From Prevotella sp. (GTDB lineage: Bacteria > Bacteroidota > Bacteroidia > Bacteroidales > Bacteroidaceae), in NCBI GenBank assembly GCA_022511055.1, contig JAFLSH010000031.1, positions 1-15,074 of the forward strand: a DNA stretch of 15,074 nucleotides, read 5' to 3'. This document shows, in pieces, positions 1 through 7,679 of the stretch. The translations under genes and the position numbers were made by a program. The notes below the pieces were generated by a model that worked only from the letters and a program-made list of their open reading frames with translations, was not told where the DNA came from and did no database searches. Every line of letters starts with the position of its first letter. The stretch's first letter is position 1.

Positions 1-105
1 TAGTATGGGAGTTTTGAAAATTACTCCGTGAGTTTTGCCCGAAACTCACGGAGTATTTTCAAATAGTCATGGAGTTTTGGGCAATAGTCATGGAGTTTTT
101 TCCCT
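1..105. repeat. Five diverged 21-bp tandem units with an embedded perfect hairpin
   Basis: Five units of exactly 21 bp start at 1, 22, 43, 64 and 85. All share GAGT at unit positions 9-12 and TT at 14-15. The last two units match over TAGTCATGGAGTTTT and the first is close to it. Units 2 and 3 together form a perfect 14-bp inverted repeat (22-35 with 42-55, loop TGCCCG). Allowing one bulged T, the pairing extends outward to about 13-63. The array may run past the window's left edge. Its function is unknown; it lies just upstream of a promoter. Confidence 0.8.
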
Positions 106-134
106 GTTTTTAGGCGAAAGTCCGAAAAAATGTG

Positions 135-142
135 TAATTTTG
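135..142 (+). promoter_or_regulatory. Bacteroidota -7 box for the PAP2 gene
   Basis: TAATTTTG matches the Bacteroidota housekeeping -7 consensus TAnnTTTG. I see no convincing TTTG box 19-21 bases upstream. The transcript leader would be about 70 bases and contains a short perfect hairpin (171-176 with 182-187). Confidence 0.55.
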
Positions 143-216
143 CACCTGCCTTGTCTGCGGATGGGGAGGGGATGCGACTGGCGCATCGTCATAAAAATCC
201 AATAAACTGACTGAAG

Positions 217-1083
217 ATGAACGTTTCTGATTTTTGTAATTTCAAGTTGTTTCGGCAGACCATGACTTTGGTCGTCATGCTCTGCGTATGTATAACTCCG
301 GCGAGGGCGCAGGGCGATGGCGCCAGCCTTGTCGTTGCTGAAGAACAGGATGCCCAGAGCCTGGGCGGGAGTGTTGAGGTCGTTGGTGGGGCTGACGGCC
401 CGACTGCCGTGTATCTCTCGTCAGAGCAGAAGGTTTTCAGGCCGCAGCAGCTGATTCTGCCGTCGGCGCTGATTGCCGTGGGAGCATTCGGCGTGAACAA
501 CGGCTGGTTTTGCTCGGTGAAGGAGTCGCTGAGGGATGACTTCCAGGATTGGCGTGGCGACAGCCGCTTCAAGGCTGATGACTATATGCAGTATCTGCCC
601 GTGGCTGCCAATCTGGGGCTGGGGCTGTTAGGGGCAAAGGGCCGACATCCGCTTCGCGAGCAGGTAGCCGCCACGGCTACGGCCTATGCGGCCATGGGCA
701 TCATGGTGAACGTCACGAAGCACACGGTCAAGGAGAAGCGCCCTGACTCCAACTCGCGTAACTCGTTCCCGTCGGGGCATACCGCCACGGCGTTCATGGG
801 GGCTGAGCTGGTGCGTGAGGAGTATGGCAACGGCTACGGCGCGGGTGCCTATGCCTTTGCCACGGGCATTGCGGTGCTGCGGCTCTATAATGACCGCCAC
901 TGGCTGAACGATGTGATAGCCGGGGCGGGCGTGGGCATACTGGCTGCCCGTGTGGGCTACTGGCTGCTGCCGTGGGAGCGGAAGCTGTTTGGCTGGGATA
1001 AGTCGAAGACCACGGTAACAATAGTTCCAACCTACGACACTACTGCCGGGAGCTTCGGCGTGTCAATGGCGGCGGTGTTCTGA
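217..1083 (+). CDS. Secreted PAP2-family phosphatase
   Basis: This 288-residue protein has a signal-peptide-like N terminus (hydrophobic about 16-28, then ARAQ) and a complete acid phosphatase/PAP2 signature. The parts are K-x6-RP at 168-176, PSGHT at 185-189, and R-x5-H-x3-D at 222-232 with the catalytic histidine in the motif RHWLND. Such enzymes remove phosphate from lipid phosphates or pyrophosphates on the outer face of the inner membrane; lipid A phosphatases and undecaprenyl-pyrophosphate phosphatases belong to this superfamily. The substrate cannot be told from sequence. Residues 57-66 read GGADGPTAVY, almost the same as the signature of the OadB subunit in this window, and lie outside the catalytic domain. 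The last 25 residues look beta-rich and end in Phe. Met16 is an alternative start but would drop the positive charges at Lys10 and Arg13 from the signal peptide. Confidence 0.85.
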   Translation: MNVSDFCNFKLFRQTMTLVVMLCVCITPARAQGDGASLVVAEEQDAQSLGGSVEVVGGADGPTAVYLSSEQKVFRPQQLILPSALIAVGAFGVNNGWFCSVKESLRDDFQDWRGDSRFKADDYMQYLPVAANLGLGLLGAKGRHPLREQVAATATAYAAMGIMVNVTKHTVKEKRPDSNSRNSFPSGHTATAFMGAELVREEYGNGYGAGAYAFATGIAVLRLYNDRHWLNDVIAGAGVGILAARVGYWLLPWERKLFGWDKSKTTVTIVPTYDTTAGSFGVSMAAVF

Positions 1084-1107
1084 ACGTAAAAGGGAGAAAG
1101 CGGTTAC

Positions 1108-2436
1108 TTACAAATCCTTGAGCAGCACCTCTTCCGACTGTCTCAGGTAGGCACGGCGTATGGCGAGAGCCCTGCGCCAGTTTTCGTTGTAGACTTCGCG
1201 CAAGGGCAGGTCGAGCTTCCAGCTCTGGCGTGCCTCGAGGCGGGAGATGAGTGTGCCGAGGCTGAGGCGCTCGATGCTCTCGAAGGGTATGAACTGCGTG
1301 GTCTCGCCCTTCTCGCCGGAGTTGATGGCGAGAACTATGTGCGCCTCGGCCAGCTCGTAGAGCAGGTCGTTGACAATGCGGATGGGAATGCGGGTCTCCT
1401 GGCACAGCTCAAGCGCGGTGTAGGGGCGCAGGCCACGGTCGAAGCGCCGGCAGATGCGCGAGGCGAGCAGGGCGCAGAGCATCAGGCGGTAGCGGTGGCT
1501 GATGTCTGAGGTCTTGGCATCGTAGTCGTAGTAGCTGAGATTCTGGTTGGCGTAGCACAGGGTGGCCCCGAAGAGACAGATGGTCCACGAAATCTGCAGC
1601 CAGAGCATGAACAGGGGCAGGGCGGCAAAGGAGCCGTAGATGGCGTTGTAGCTGCTCACCCAAATCTGCGAGTGTATGTAGAACAGCTGCACCCACTGCA
1701 TGGCCACGCCGGCGACTATGCCCGGCACAATGGCATAGCGCATCTTGACATGGGTGTTGGGAATGAACACGTAGACCCCAATGAACACCGCGGACATGAG
1801 AAGGTAGGGCAGCAGGCTGATGAGAAACCGCACCACCGGCCCGAGCAGCATCATGTAGGGCGGCATGCTGTCCTCAATCGTGGCGAAGAAGATGGAAACG
1901 CCAGACATGACCACAATGATGACCGGGAAGAGGAGAATCATGGCAAAGTAGTCGGTCAGCATGCGGAACACGCTCCGCGAGGTCTTGACTTGCCAGATGT
2001 CGTTGAAGGTCACCTCGATGTTGCTCACGAGCATGAACACGGTGTAGAACATGAAGAGCATGCCGAAGCCCAGCACCACGCTGCTGTTGGTATGTACCAG
2101 GTAGCTGTTGACAAAGTTCGTCAGCACGTCGGCCGCCTGCGGCTGCGACTCAAGGGCGCTGCGAAACCAGTCTTCCACATAGACCCCGTAGCCGAAGCCG
2201 CGGGCGATGGCGAAGACCACGGCGAGAATGGGCACAATGGAGAGCAGGGTGGAGTAGGTGAGGGCAGCGGCGTGGCGCATCACCATCTTCTTGGTGAAAA
2301 AGCGTATGACAATAATCAGCTTCTTGATGACATCATACAGGATTCTGCGCCACAGCGGCATGTCGGCGCGGGGCAACTGCCACACACCAACCTGCAGAAA
2401 TGTCACCAAACGCGCCACCGTCTCTTTCATAAGCAT
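1108..2436 (-). CDS. YihY/virulence factor BrkB family inner-membrane protein
   Basis: The protein has about 442 residues from this start. About six membrane segments lie near 62-79, 120-139, 164-186, 205-226, 234-252 and 270-292. The stretch YNAIYGSFAALPLFMLWLQ (about 263-281) is characteristic of the YihY/BrkB family (formerly called ribonuclease BN). After the membrane domain come roughly 150 soluble residues with a likely winged-helix region (about 315-387), a common extension in Bacteroidota members. The molecular role of the family is not settled. The frame stays open upstream to an ATG at 2478, but a good promoter (2451-2481) overlaps that extension, so the start must be ATG at 2436 or the next ATG at 2430. 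The gene converges on the PAP2 gene with 24 bp between the stops. Confidence 0.85.
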   Translation of the reverse strand: MLMKETVARLVTFLQVGVWQLPRADMPLWRRILYDVIKKLIIVIRFFTKKMVMRHAAALTYSTLLSIVPILAVVFAIARGFGYGVYVEDWFRSALESQPQAADVLTNFVNSYLVHTNSSVVLGFGMLFMFYTVFMLVSNIEVTFNDIWQVKTSRSVFRMLTDYFAMILLFPVIIVVMSGVSIFFATIEDSMPPYMMLLGPVVRFLISLLPYLLMSAVFIGVYVFIPNTHVKMRYAIVPGIVAGVAMQWVQLFYIHSQIWVSSYNAIYGSFAALPLFMLWLQISWTICLFGATLCYANQNLSYYDYDAKTSDISHRYRLMLCALLASRICRRFDRGLRPYTALELCQETRIPIRIVNDLLYELAEAHIVLAINSGEKGETTQFIPFESIERLSLGTLISRLEARQSWKLDLPLREVYNENWRRALAIRRAYLRQSEEVLLKDL

Positions 2437-2450
2437 TGTTTTTCTGTGCG

Positions 2451-2481
2451 CAAAAGTACACATATTTGCCAAAACCACAAA
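2451..2481 (-). promoter_or_regulatory. Promoter for the YihY-family gene
   Basis: On the minus strand TTTG (2478-2481) is followed after 19 bases by TACTTTTG (2451-2458), a full match to the Bacteroidota -33/-7 promoter. The predicted leader is only about 7-15 bases. Confidence 0.7.
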
Positions 2482-2553
2482 ATAAATGCGAAGTTTTTTA
2501 GGTATAACAAAAATTAAAATGACACTTTTTTAGGCAGTTAAATATATTTTTTG

Positions 2554-2561
2554 TAACTTTG
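2554..2561 (+). promoter_or_regulatory. Bacteroidota -7 box for recA
   Basis: TAACTTTG matches TAnnTTTG. The expected -33 position holds only a T-rich stretch (about 2526-2532). The leader to the recA start is about 70 bases and AT-rich near the ATG. I see no obvious LexA-type operator, so DNA-damage control is not shown by the sequence. Confidence 0.6.
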
Positions 2562-2638
2562 CACCTCAAAGGCCCTGTCGGGGGCAACGGGAACAGGAAA
2601 AACAACCATACAATAAATAAATCATAACAAAAGGATTA

Positions 2639-3664
<1,026 letters not shown>

Positions 3665-3689
3665 GGCGGCCTGCCGACTGGGCGGCCGG

Positions 3690-3719
3690 CCCTGCGGTGC
3701 GTGTGTCGTGTCCGCAGGG
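3690..3719. repeat. Hairpin in the recA-oadG spacer
   Basis: CCCTGCGG (3690-3697) pairs perfectly with CCGCAGGG (3712-3719) across a 14-base loop, in a GC-rich spacer that also contains the palindrome GGCCGGCC (3684-3691). No T-run follows, so it is not a standard rho-independent terminator. It could slow transcription or protect a processed 3' end. Confidence 0.5.
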
Positions 3720-3759
3720 TAACAGATAGAAAATGAAGGATAACAGGTAAAATAAGAGA

Positions 3760-4017
3760 ATGGAAAATATTGGTGATGCATTACAGCTGATGGTCGTGGG
3801 TATGGGAACGGTGTTCGTCATACTCATGACAGTCATATATCTCGGTAAGGGTCTGATAAGCCTTGTAAACCGCTATGCCCCGGAAGAGGCGGCGGCCAAG
3901 AAGCCTGCCGTTGCGCAGGCGGCACAGGTGGACAGCCTGACACGGGAAATCATAGCCGAGGCGGTGAAGGCTGCCACGGGCGGTAAAGGAAAAGTAGAAT
4001 CAATCATAGCAAAGTAA
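3760..4017 (+). CDS. oadG: Sodium-pump decarboxylase gamma subunit (OadG-like)
   Basis: This 85-residue protein has one membrane helix (about 8-30) and then a charged, Ala-rich cytoplasmic tail containing the family's usual PEEA-like and Ala/Lys-rich region. That is the layout of the OadG family. In characterised oxaloacetate decarboxylases the gamma chain anchors the alpha subunit to the membrane beta subunit. It lies 12 bp before the alpha-subunit gene. I see no promoter between recA and this gene, so it may depend partly on readthrough from recA. The name follows from context; related pumps that act on other acids have the same small subunit. Confidence 0.8.
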   Translation: MENIGDALQLMVVGMGTVFVILMTVIYLGKGLISLVNRYAPEEAAAKKPAVAQAAQVDSLTREIIAEAVKAATGGKGKVESIIAK

Positions 4018-4029
4018 GGTAGAAAAGAT

Positions 4030-5886
4030 ATGGATAAAGAGGTAAAATTCAGTTTTGTGTTCCGCGACATGTGGCAGAGCGCCGGTAAGTACGTGCCGCG
4101 GGTAGATCAGTTGCTAAAGGTGGCTCCTGCCATCATTCGCATGGGCTGCTTCGACCGGGTGGAGACCAACGGCGGCGGTTTTGAACAGGTGAACTTGCTG
4201 TTCGGTGAAAATCCGAACAATGCGGTACGCCAGTGGACAAAGCCTTTCCACGAAGCGGGCATACAGACACACATGCTTGACCGCGGGCTGAACGGTCTGC
4301 GCATGAGCCCCGTGCCGGCCGATGTGCGTAAGCTGTTCTACAAGGTGAAGCACGCACAGGGCACTGACATTACGCGCACGTTCTGCGGACTGAATGACAT
4401 ACGCAACATAGCGCCGTCGATAGGCTATGCACATGAGGCAGGCATGATTTCGCAGTGCGCCCTGTGTATTACATATTCGCCGATACACACCGTAGACTAC
4501 TACGTGGATATGGCAAGGCAGCTCATAGAGCTTGGCACAGACGAGATTTGCATCAAGGATATGGCTGGCATCGGGCGGCCTGAGAGCCTGGGCAAGATTA
4601 CGGCAGGCATCAAGGCGATAAAGGATATACCCGTGCAATACCACTCACACGCAGGCCCTGGCTTCAACATGGCTTCCATACTTGAGGTATGCAAGAACGG
4701 CTGCGACTACGTAGATGTGGGTGTGTCGCCCCTCGCATGGGGTACGGGCCATGCCGATGTGCTGGCCGTGCAGGCCATGCTGAAAGATGCCGGCTTCAAG
4801 GTGAAGGATATCAACATGGAAGCATACATGGAAGTGCGCTCCTTGATACAGGAGTTCATGGATGACTTCCTCGGGCTTTACTGCAATCCGCTGAATCGCA
4901 TCAACAACTCGCTGCTCATAGCTCCCGGACTGCCGGGCGGAATGATGGGCAGCCTCATGGCTGACCTGGAGACAAACCTGAGTTCGCTCAACAAGTGGAA
5001 GGCCAAGCACGGGCAGCCGCAGCTGACTGAAGACCAGCTGCTGATAAAGCTGTTTGATGAAGTGGCATACGTGTGGCCAAAGGTGGGCTATCCCTGCCTC
5101 GTCACTCCCTTCAGCCAGTACGTGAAGAATCTGGCGCTGATGAACGTGATACAGATGGAGAAGGGCAAGGAGCGCTGGAGCATGATAGCCGATGACATCT
5201 GGGATATGATTCTCGGCAAGGCCGGCAAGCTGCCGGGAGAGGTAGCCCCGGAACTCGTGGAAAAGGCGAAGGCAGAGGGGCGTGAGTTCTCTACCAACTC
5301 GCCACAGGACAACTATCCTGACCAGTTAGACGAATATCGCAGACTGATGAAGGAGAAAGGCTGGGATTTCGGCCAAGATGATGAAGAGCTGTTCGAATAT
5401 GCCATGCACCCTGCCCAGTACGAAGCCTATCGTAGCGGAAAGGCAAAGGCTGACTTCCTGGCCGATGTGGAAAAGAGGCGCAACGCCGCTAACGCCGTGG
5501 GCAGCACGGCGGCAGGCGCACCACAGCAGCCGCAGGAACTGACCGTAACGGTGCAGGGCAAGCAATACAAGGTGAAAGTGGCTTACGGTGACCAGCCTGA
5601 GGCACAGGCAGCCCCGCAGGCGGGCAGTGCGCCGCAGGCCGCTGGCGAGGGTGAAGACATTCTCGCGCCGCTCGAAGGCAAGTTCTACCGGGTAAAGAAT
5701 GCCCAGGAGACACCCAAGAACGTCGGCGACAGCGTGAAGAAGGGTGATGTGCTTTTCTACATTGAGGCCATGAAGACCTACAATGCTGTTCTGGCAGAGT
5801 TTGATGGGGTTATAACGGCCTTCAACCTGAACGCAGGCGACAGTGTCGAGGAAGATGATGTGGTCATGAGAATATCAAAGTTGTAA
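4030..5886 (+). CDS. oadA: Biotin-dependent carboxyltransferase, sodium-pump decarboxylase alpha subunit
   Basis: The 618-residue protein has the OadA/pyruvate carboxylase subunit B layout. A TIM-barrel carboxyltransferase (about 5-290) is followed by a PYC/OADA helical domain (about 290-480), an Ala/Pro/Gln-rich linker (about 490-545) and a C-terminal biotinyl domain (about 543-618). Expected catalytic residues are present: metal-ligand Asp13 in FRDMWQS, Lys176 in IKDMAG (the carbamylated lysine in relatives) and His205/His207 in HSHAGPG. Several other motifs differ from the classic forms: RDMWQS for RDAHQS, FCGLND for FDALND, and SPLAWGTGHAD where classic enzymes have a Thr/Ser-rich SGxTSQP-type motif. 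The biotin lysine is Lys582 in EAMKT instead of EAMKM. The family and role in the pump are clear. Oxaloacetate as substrate is inferred from the architecture and is less certain. No biotin carboxylase gene is nearby, as expected for a decarboxylase. Confidence 0.85.
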   Translation: MDKEVKFSFVFRDMWQSAGKYVPRVDQLLKVAPAIIRMGCFDRVETNGGGFEQVNLLFGENPNNAVRQWTKPFHEAGIQTHMLDRGLNGLRMSPVPADVRKLFYKVKHAQGTDITRTFCGLNDIRNIAPSIGYAHEAGMISQCALCITYSPIHTVDYYVDMARQLIELGTDEICIKDMAGIGRPESLGKITAGIKAIKDIPVQYHSHAGPGFNMASILEVCKNGCDYVDVGVSPLAWGTGHADVLAVQAMLKDAGFKVKDINMEAYMEVRSLIQEFMDDFLGLYCNPLNRINNSLLIAPGLPGGMMGSLMADLETNLSSLNKWKAKHGQPQLTEDQLLIKLFDEVAYVWPKVGYPCLVTPFSQYVKNLALMNVIQMEKGKERWSMIADDIWDMILGKAGKLPGEVAPELVEKAKAEGREFSTNSPQDNYPDQLDEYRRLMKEKGWDFGQDDEELFEYAMHPAQYEAYRSGKAKADFLADVEKRRNAANAVGSTAAGAPQQPQELTVTVQGKQYKVKVAYGDQPEAQAAPQAGSAPQAAGEGEDILAPLEGKFYRVKNAQETPKNVGDSVKKGDVLFYIEAMKTYNAVLAEFDGVITAFNLNAGDSVEEDDVVMRISKL

Positions 5887-5930
5887 TGACCCGCTGACAG
5901 GAAGCATAAACCATAAATGAAAGCACTGTT

Positions 5931-7169
5931 ATGACAGAGATATTATACAAAGTATATGAGATGACTGCCTTGAGCAACATCATTGCGGAGCCAACGTTCC
6001 TCATCATGTATGTTCTGGCCTTCACACTGCTCTACCTCGGCATCGTGAAGCACTATGAGCCGCTGCTGCTCATACCTATCGCCTTTGGGGTGCTGCTGGC
6101 CAACTTTCCCGGCGGCGAGATGGGGGTGTTGCAGGCTGGCAGCGATGGTATGGTGACTGCCGCTGATGGTACGAAGTATGACATCTGGAAAATGCCGCTG
6201 CACGAGATTGCCCATGAGCTTGGCATCATGAACTTCATCTATTACATGCTGATTAAGAGCGGATTCCTGCCGCCAATCATATTCATGGGTGTCGGTGCGC
6301 TGACTGACTTTGGCCCCATGCTCCGCAACCTGCGCCTCTCTGTGTTTGGCGCAGCGGCGCAGTTCGGCATCTTTGCCGTGCTGATTATCGCAGTGGGCTC
6401 TGGCGCGTTCACACTGAAAGAGGCAGCATCGCTCGGCATCATTGGCGGGGCAGACGGGCCTACGGCCATTTTCACAACCATTAAGTTAGCACCCCACTTG
6501 CTCGGGCCGATAGCCATTGCCGCCTATAGCTACATGGCACTCGTGCCCGTCATCATCCCCCTGGTTGTGCGCCTTACGTGTACAAAGAAGGAGCTGATGA
6601 TTAACATGAAACAAGAAGAAAAGAAGGGCAAGAAGGTTGAAATAAAGAACATGCGCGTGGCAAAAATCGTGTTCCCCATTGCCGTCACTACCGTTGTGGC
6701 AATTCTCGTGCCTACGGCCGTGTCGCTCATTGGCATGCTGATGTTCGGTAATCTCATCAAGGAGATTGGCAGTGATACGAGCCGCCTGTTCGATGCTGCT
6801 TCAAACAGCATCATGAACGCGGCAACGATATTCCTGGGGCTCTCCGTGGGGGCTACCATGACCGTGGAGTCCTTCCTGAACTGGCAGACGATAGGCATTG
6901 TGGTCGGTGGTTTCTTTGCCTTTGGGTTGAGTATTTTTGCCGGCATCATGCTTGTGAAGATTTTCAATCTGTTCTCCAAGCAGAAAATCAATCCGCTCAT
7001 CGGTGCCACCGGCCTCTCGGCAGTGCCCATGGCCAGTCGTGTAGCCAATGAAATCAGTACTAAGTATGACCCTAAGAATCACGTACTCAACTACTGTATG
7101 GCCTCCAACATCTCTGGTGTCATCGGCTCTGCCGTGGCTGCCGGCATCCTCATCGCATTCTTAGGGTAA
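5931..7169 (+). CDS. oadB: Sodium-ion-translocating decarboxylase beta subunit
   Basis: The 412-residue polytopic membrane protein belongs to the OadB/MmdB/GcdB family, which decarboxylates carboxybiotin and pumps sodium out. Signatures are GVGALTDFGPMLRNLR (120-135), GGADGPTAIF (172-181), whose Asp175 is the counterpart of an Asp essential for sodium transport in Klebsiella OadB, and ISGVIGSAVAAG (394-405) near the C terminus. The tail motif reads NYCMASNISG where many relatives have a MGPNVAG-type sequence. A lysine-rich cytoplasmic loop lies near 218-240. The ATG overlaps the stop of a five-codon mini-ORF (5917-5934). It is the third gene of the decarboxylase operon, which ends at the terminator at 7280-7309. 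Confidence 0.92.
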   Translation: MTEILYKVYEMTALSNIIAEPTFLIMYVLAFTLLYLGIVKHYEPLLLIPIAFGVLLANFPGGEMGVLQAGSDGMVTAADGTKYDIWKMPLHEIAHELGIMNFIYYMLIKSGFLPPIIFMGVGALTDFGPMLRNLRLSVFGAAAQFGIFAVLIIAVGSGAFTLKEAASLGIIGGADGPTAIFTTIKLAPHLLGPIAIAAYSYMALVPVIIPLVVRLTCTKKELMINMKQEEKKGKKVEIKNMRVAKIVFPIAVTTVVAILVPTAVSLIGMLMFGNLIKEIGSDTSRLFDAASNSIMNAATIFLGLSVGATMTVESFLNWQTIGIVVGGFFAFGLSIFAGIMLVKIFNLFSKQKINPLIGATGLSAVPMASRVANEISTKYDPKNHVLNYCMASNISGVIGSAVAAGILIAFLG

Positions 7170-7279
7170 TGCGGTGAGCCTTTTGGCGGGATTGCCGTGC
7201 GGCTTCAGGCGCGGCTCTCCGTGCCCAACAGGCAATGCTCCGCGGCTAACGAGCCAGTTTCGTAATAGGGTGGAAACAA

Positions 7280-7309
7280 AAAAGGGATACTCTCACGAGC
7301 GTCCCTTTT
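7280..7309 (+). terminator. Rho-independent terminator of the oad operon
   Basis: AAAAGGGA (7280-7287) pairs with TCCCTTTT (7302-7309). A second short stem CTC/GAG closes a four-base loop inside, after a 2x2 internal loop. The A-run and T-run on either side make it readable on both strands. It lies 110 bp after the oadB stop. Confidence 0.7.
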
Positions 7310-7418
7310 AAGTTTACCGCATTATAAGTGTAATAAAAACCCTATAACACGGAAGATTTGAACATTTGCTGTCTCACGACAACTTTTTAGTCCGAATTAA
7401 CCTTAATAATCTAATACC

Positions 7419-7571
7419 ATGAAAAACACATTGCAAAAATACAACATTTTTTTTATATGGCTTGAATTACAAGGGGTTATTTGCGGATTATTAAATGATA
7501 TTAACGATATTTTGCTAAATAATGAAGGGTATAAACTACTCCGGGAACGCCAAAGGCATTTCCCGGAGTAA
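7419..7571 (+). CDS. Possible 50-residue small protein, unrecognised
   Basis: An ATG at 7419 opens 50 codons to TAA at 7569-7571. The start context (CTAATACC before ATGAAAAAC) looks like a typical Bacteroidota translation start. The product begins MKNTLQKYNIFFIWLELQG, with a hydrophobic patch near 9-24, then an Asn/Asp/Leu-rich middle and a basic end (LRERQRHFPE). The stop codon lies in the 3' arm of the hairpin at 7537-7570, so coding sequence and hairpin overlap. I see no good TAnnTTTG box upstream. It could be a real small gene, a leader peptide, the leftover 5' end of a lost gene, or chance. Confidence 0.3.
   Translation: MKNTLQKYNIFFIWLELQGVICGLLNDINDILLNNEGYKLLRERQRHFPE
7537..7570. repeat. 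Perfect 11-bp hairpin sharing its ends with the left-edge hairpin
   Basis: TACTCCGGGAA (7537-7547) pairs with TTCCCGGAGTA (7560-7570). Inside, GCC/GGC closes an AAA loop (7549-7557), giving a nearly continuous stem. No T-run follows on either strand. The outer TACTCCG/CGGAGTA pair is identical to that of the hairpin at 22-55. Confidence 0.75.
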
Positions 7572-7654
7572 TCGATGGCGTTACGCCTCAGAGACCTGTG
7601 GCTTTCGGCGTAGCAGCGTAAAAGTCAGTTAATGGCCAGCTGCATTGTTGGCAG

Positions 7655-7679
7655 GCTGCGCTCACTTCTTGAGCGCAGC
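7655..7679. repeat. 9-bp inverted repeat across the valS stop codon
   Basis: GCTGCGCTC (7655-7663) pairs perfectly with GAGCGCAGC (7671-7679) with a 7-base loop. The TGA stop of valS (7662-7664) sits at the stem-loop junction. No T-run follows on the minus strand, so it may stabilise the mRNA 3' end or be a weak terminator. Confidence 0.5.

Larger units (their letters stand above)
7170..7661. other. 492-bp gap between oadB and valS
   Basis: The first 110 bp are GC-rich and show no gene. Then come the oad terminator (7280-7309), an AT-rich stretch with a possible 50-codon ORF (7419-7571), a strong hairpin at that ORF's end (7537-7570), and about 90 bp of mixed sequence running to the inverted repeat over the valS stop codon. 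I see no tRNA or transposase remnant. Confidence 0.6.

Noticed and set aside
1..105. CRISPR array
   Set aside because: The units are contiguous 21-mers with no spacers between repeats, and there are no cas genes.
2437..2478. N-terminal extension of the YihY-family protein to ATG 2478
   Set aside because: A good -33/-7 promoter on the same strand covers this stretch, so it would not be in the mRNA.
1672..2517. 281-codon plus-strand ORF rich in His, Glu and Asp
   Set aside because: It is antisense to the YihY-family gene. Its composition is what the complement of a hydrophobic membrane protein gives, and it has no promoter or domain.
2562..2638. LexA/SOS operator upstream of recA
   Set aside because: I found no convincing inverted repeat of LexA type, and operators in this phylum are not well defined.
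3690..3719. Hairpin after recA as a transcription terminator
   Set aside because: The stem is good but the loop is long and no T-run follows, so I list it only as an inverted repeat.
3733..3750. Five-codon ORF before oadG
   Set aside because: It ends 9 bases before the oadG ATG without overlap, and such short ORFs occur often by chance.
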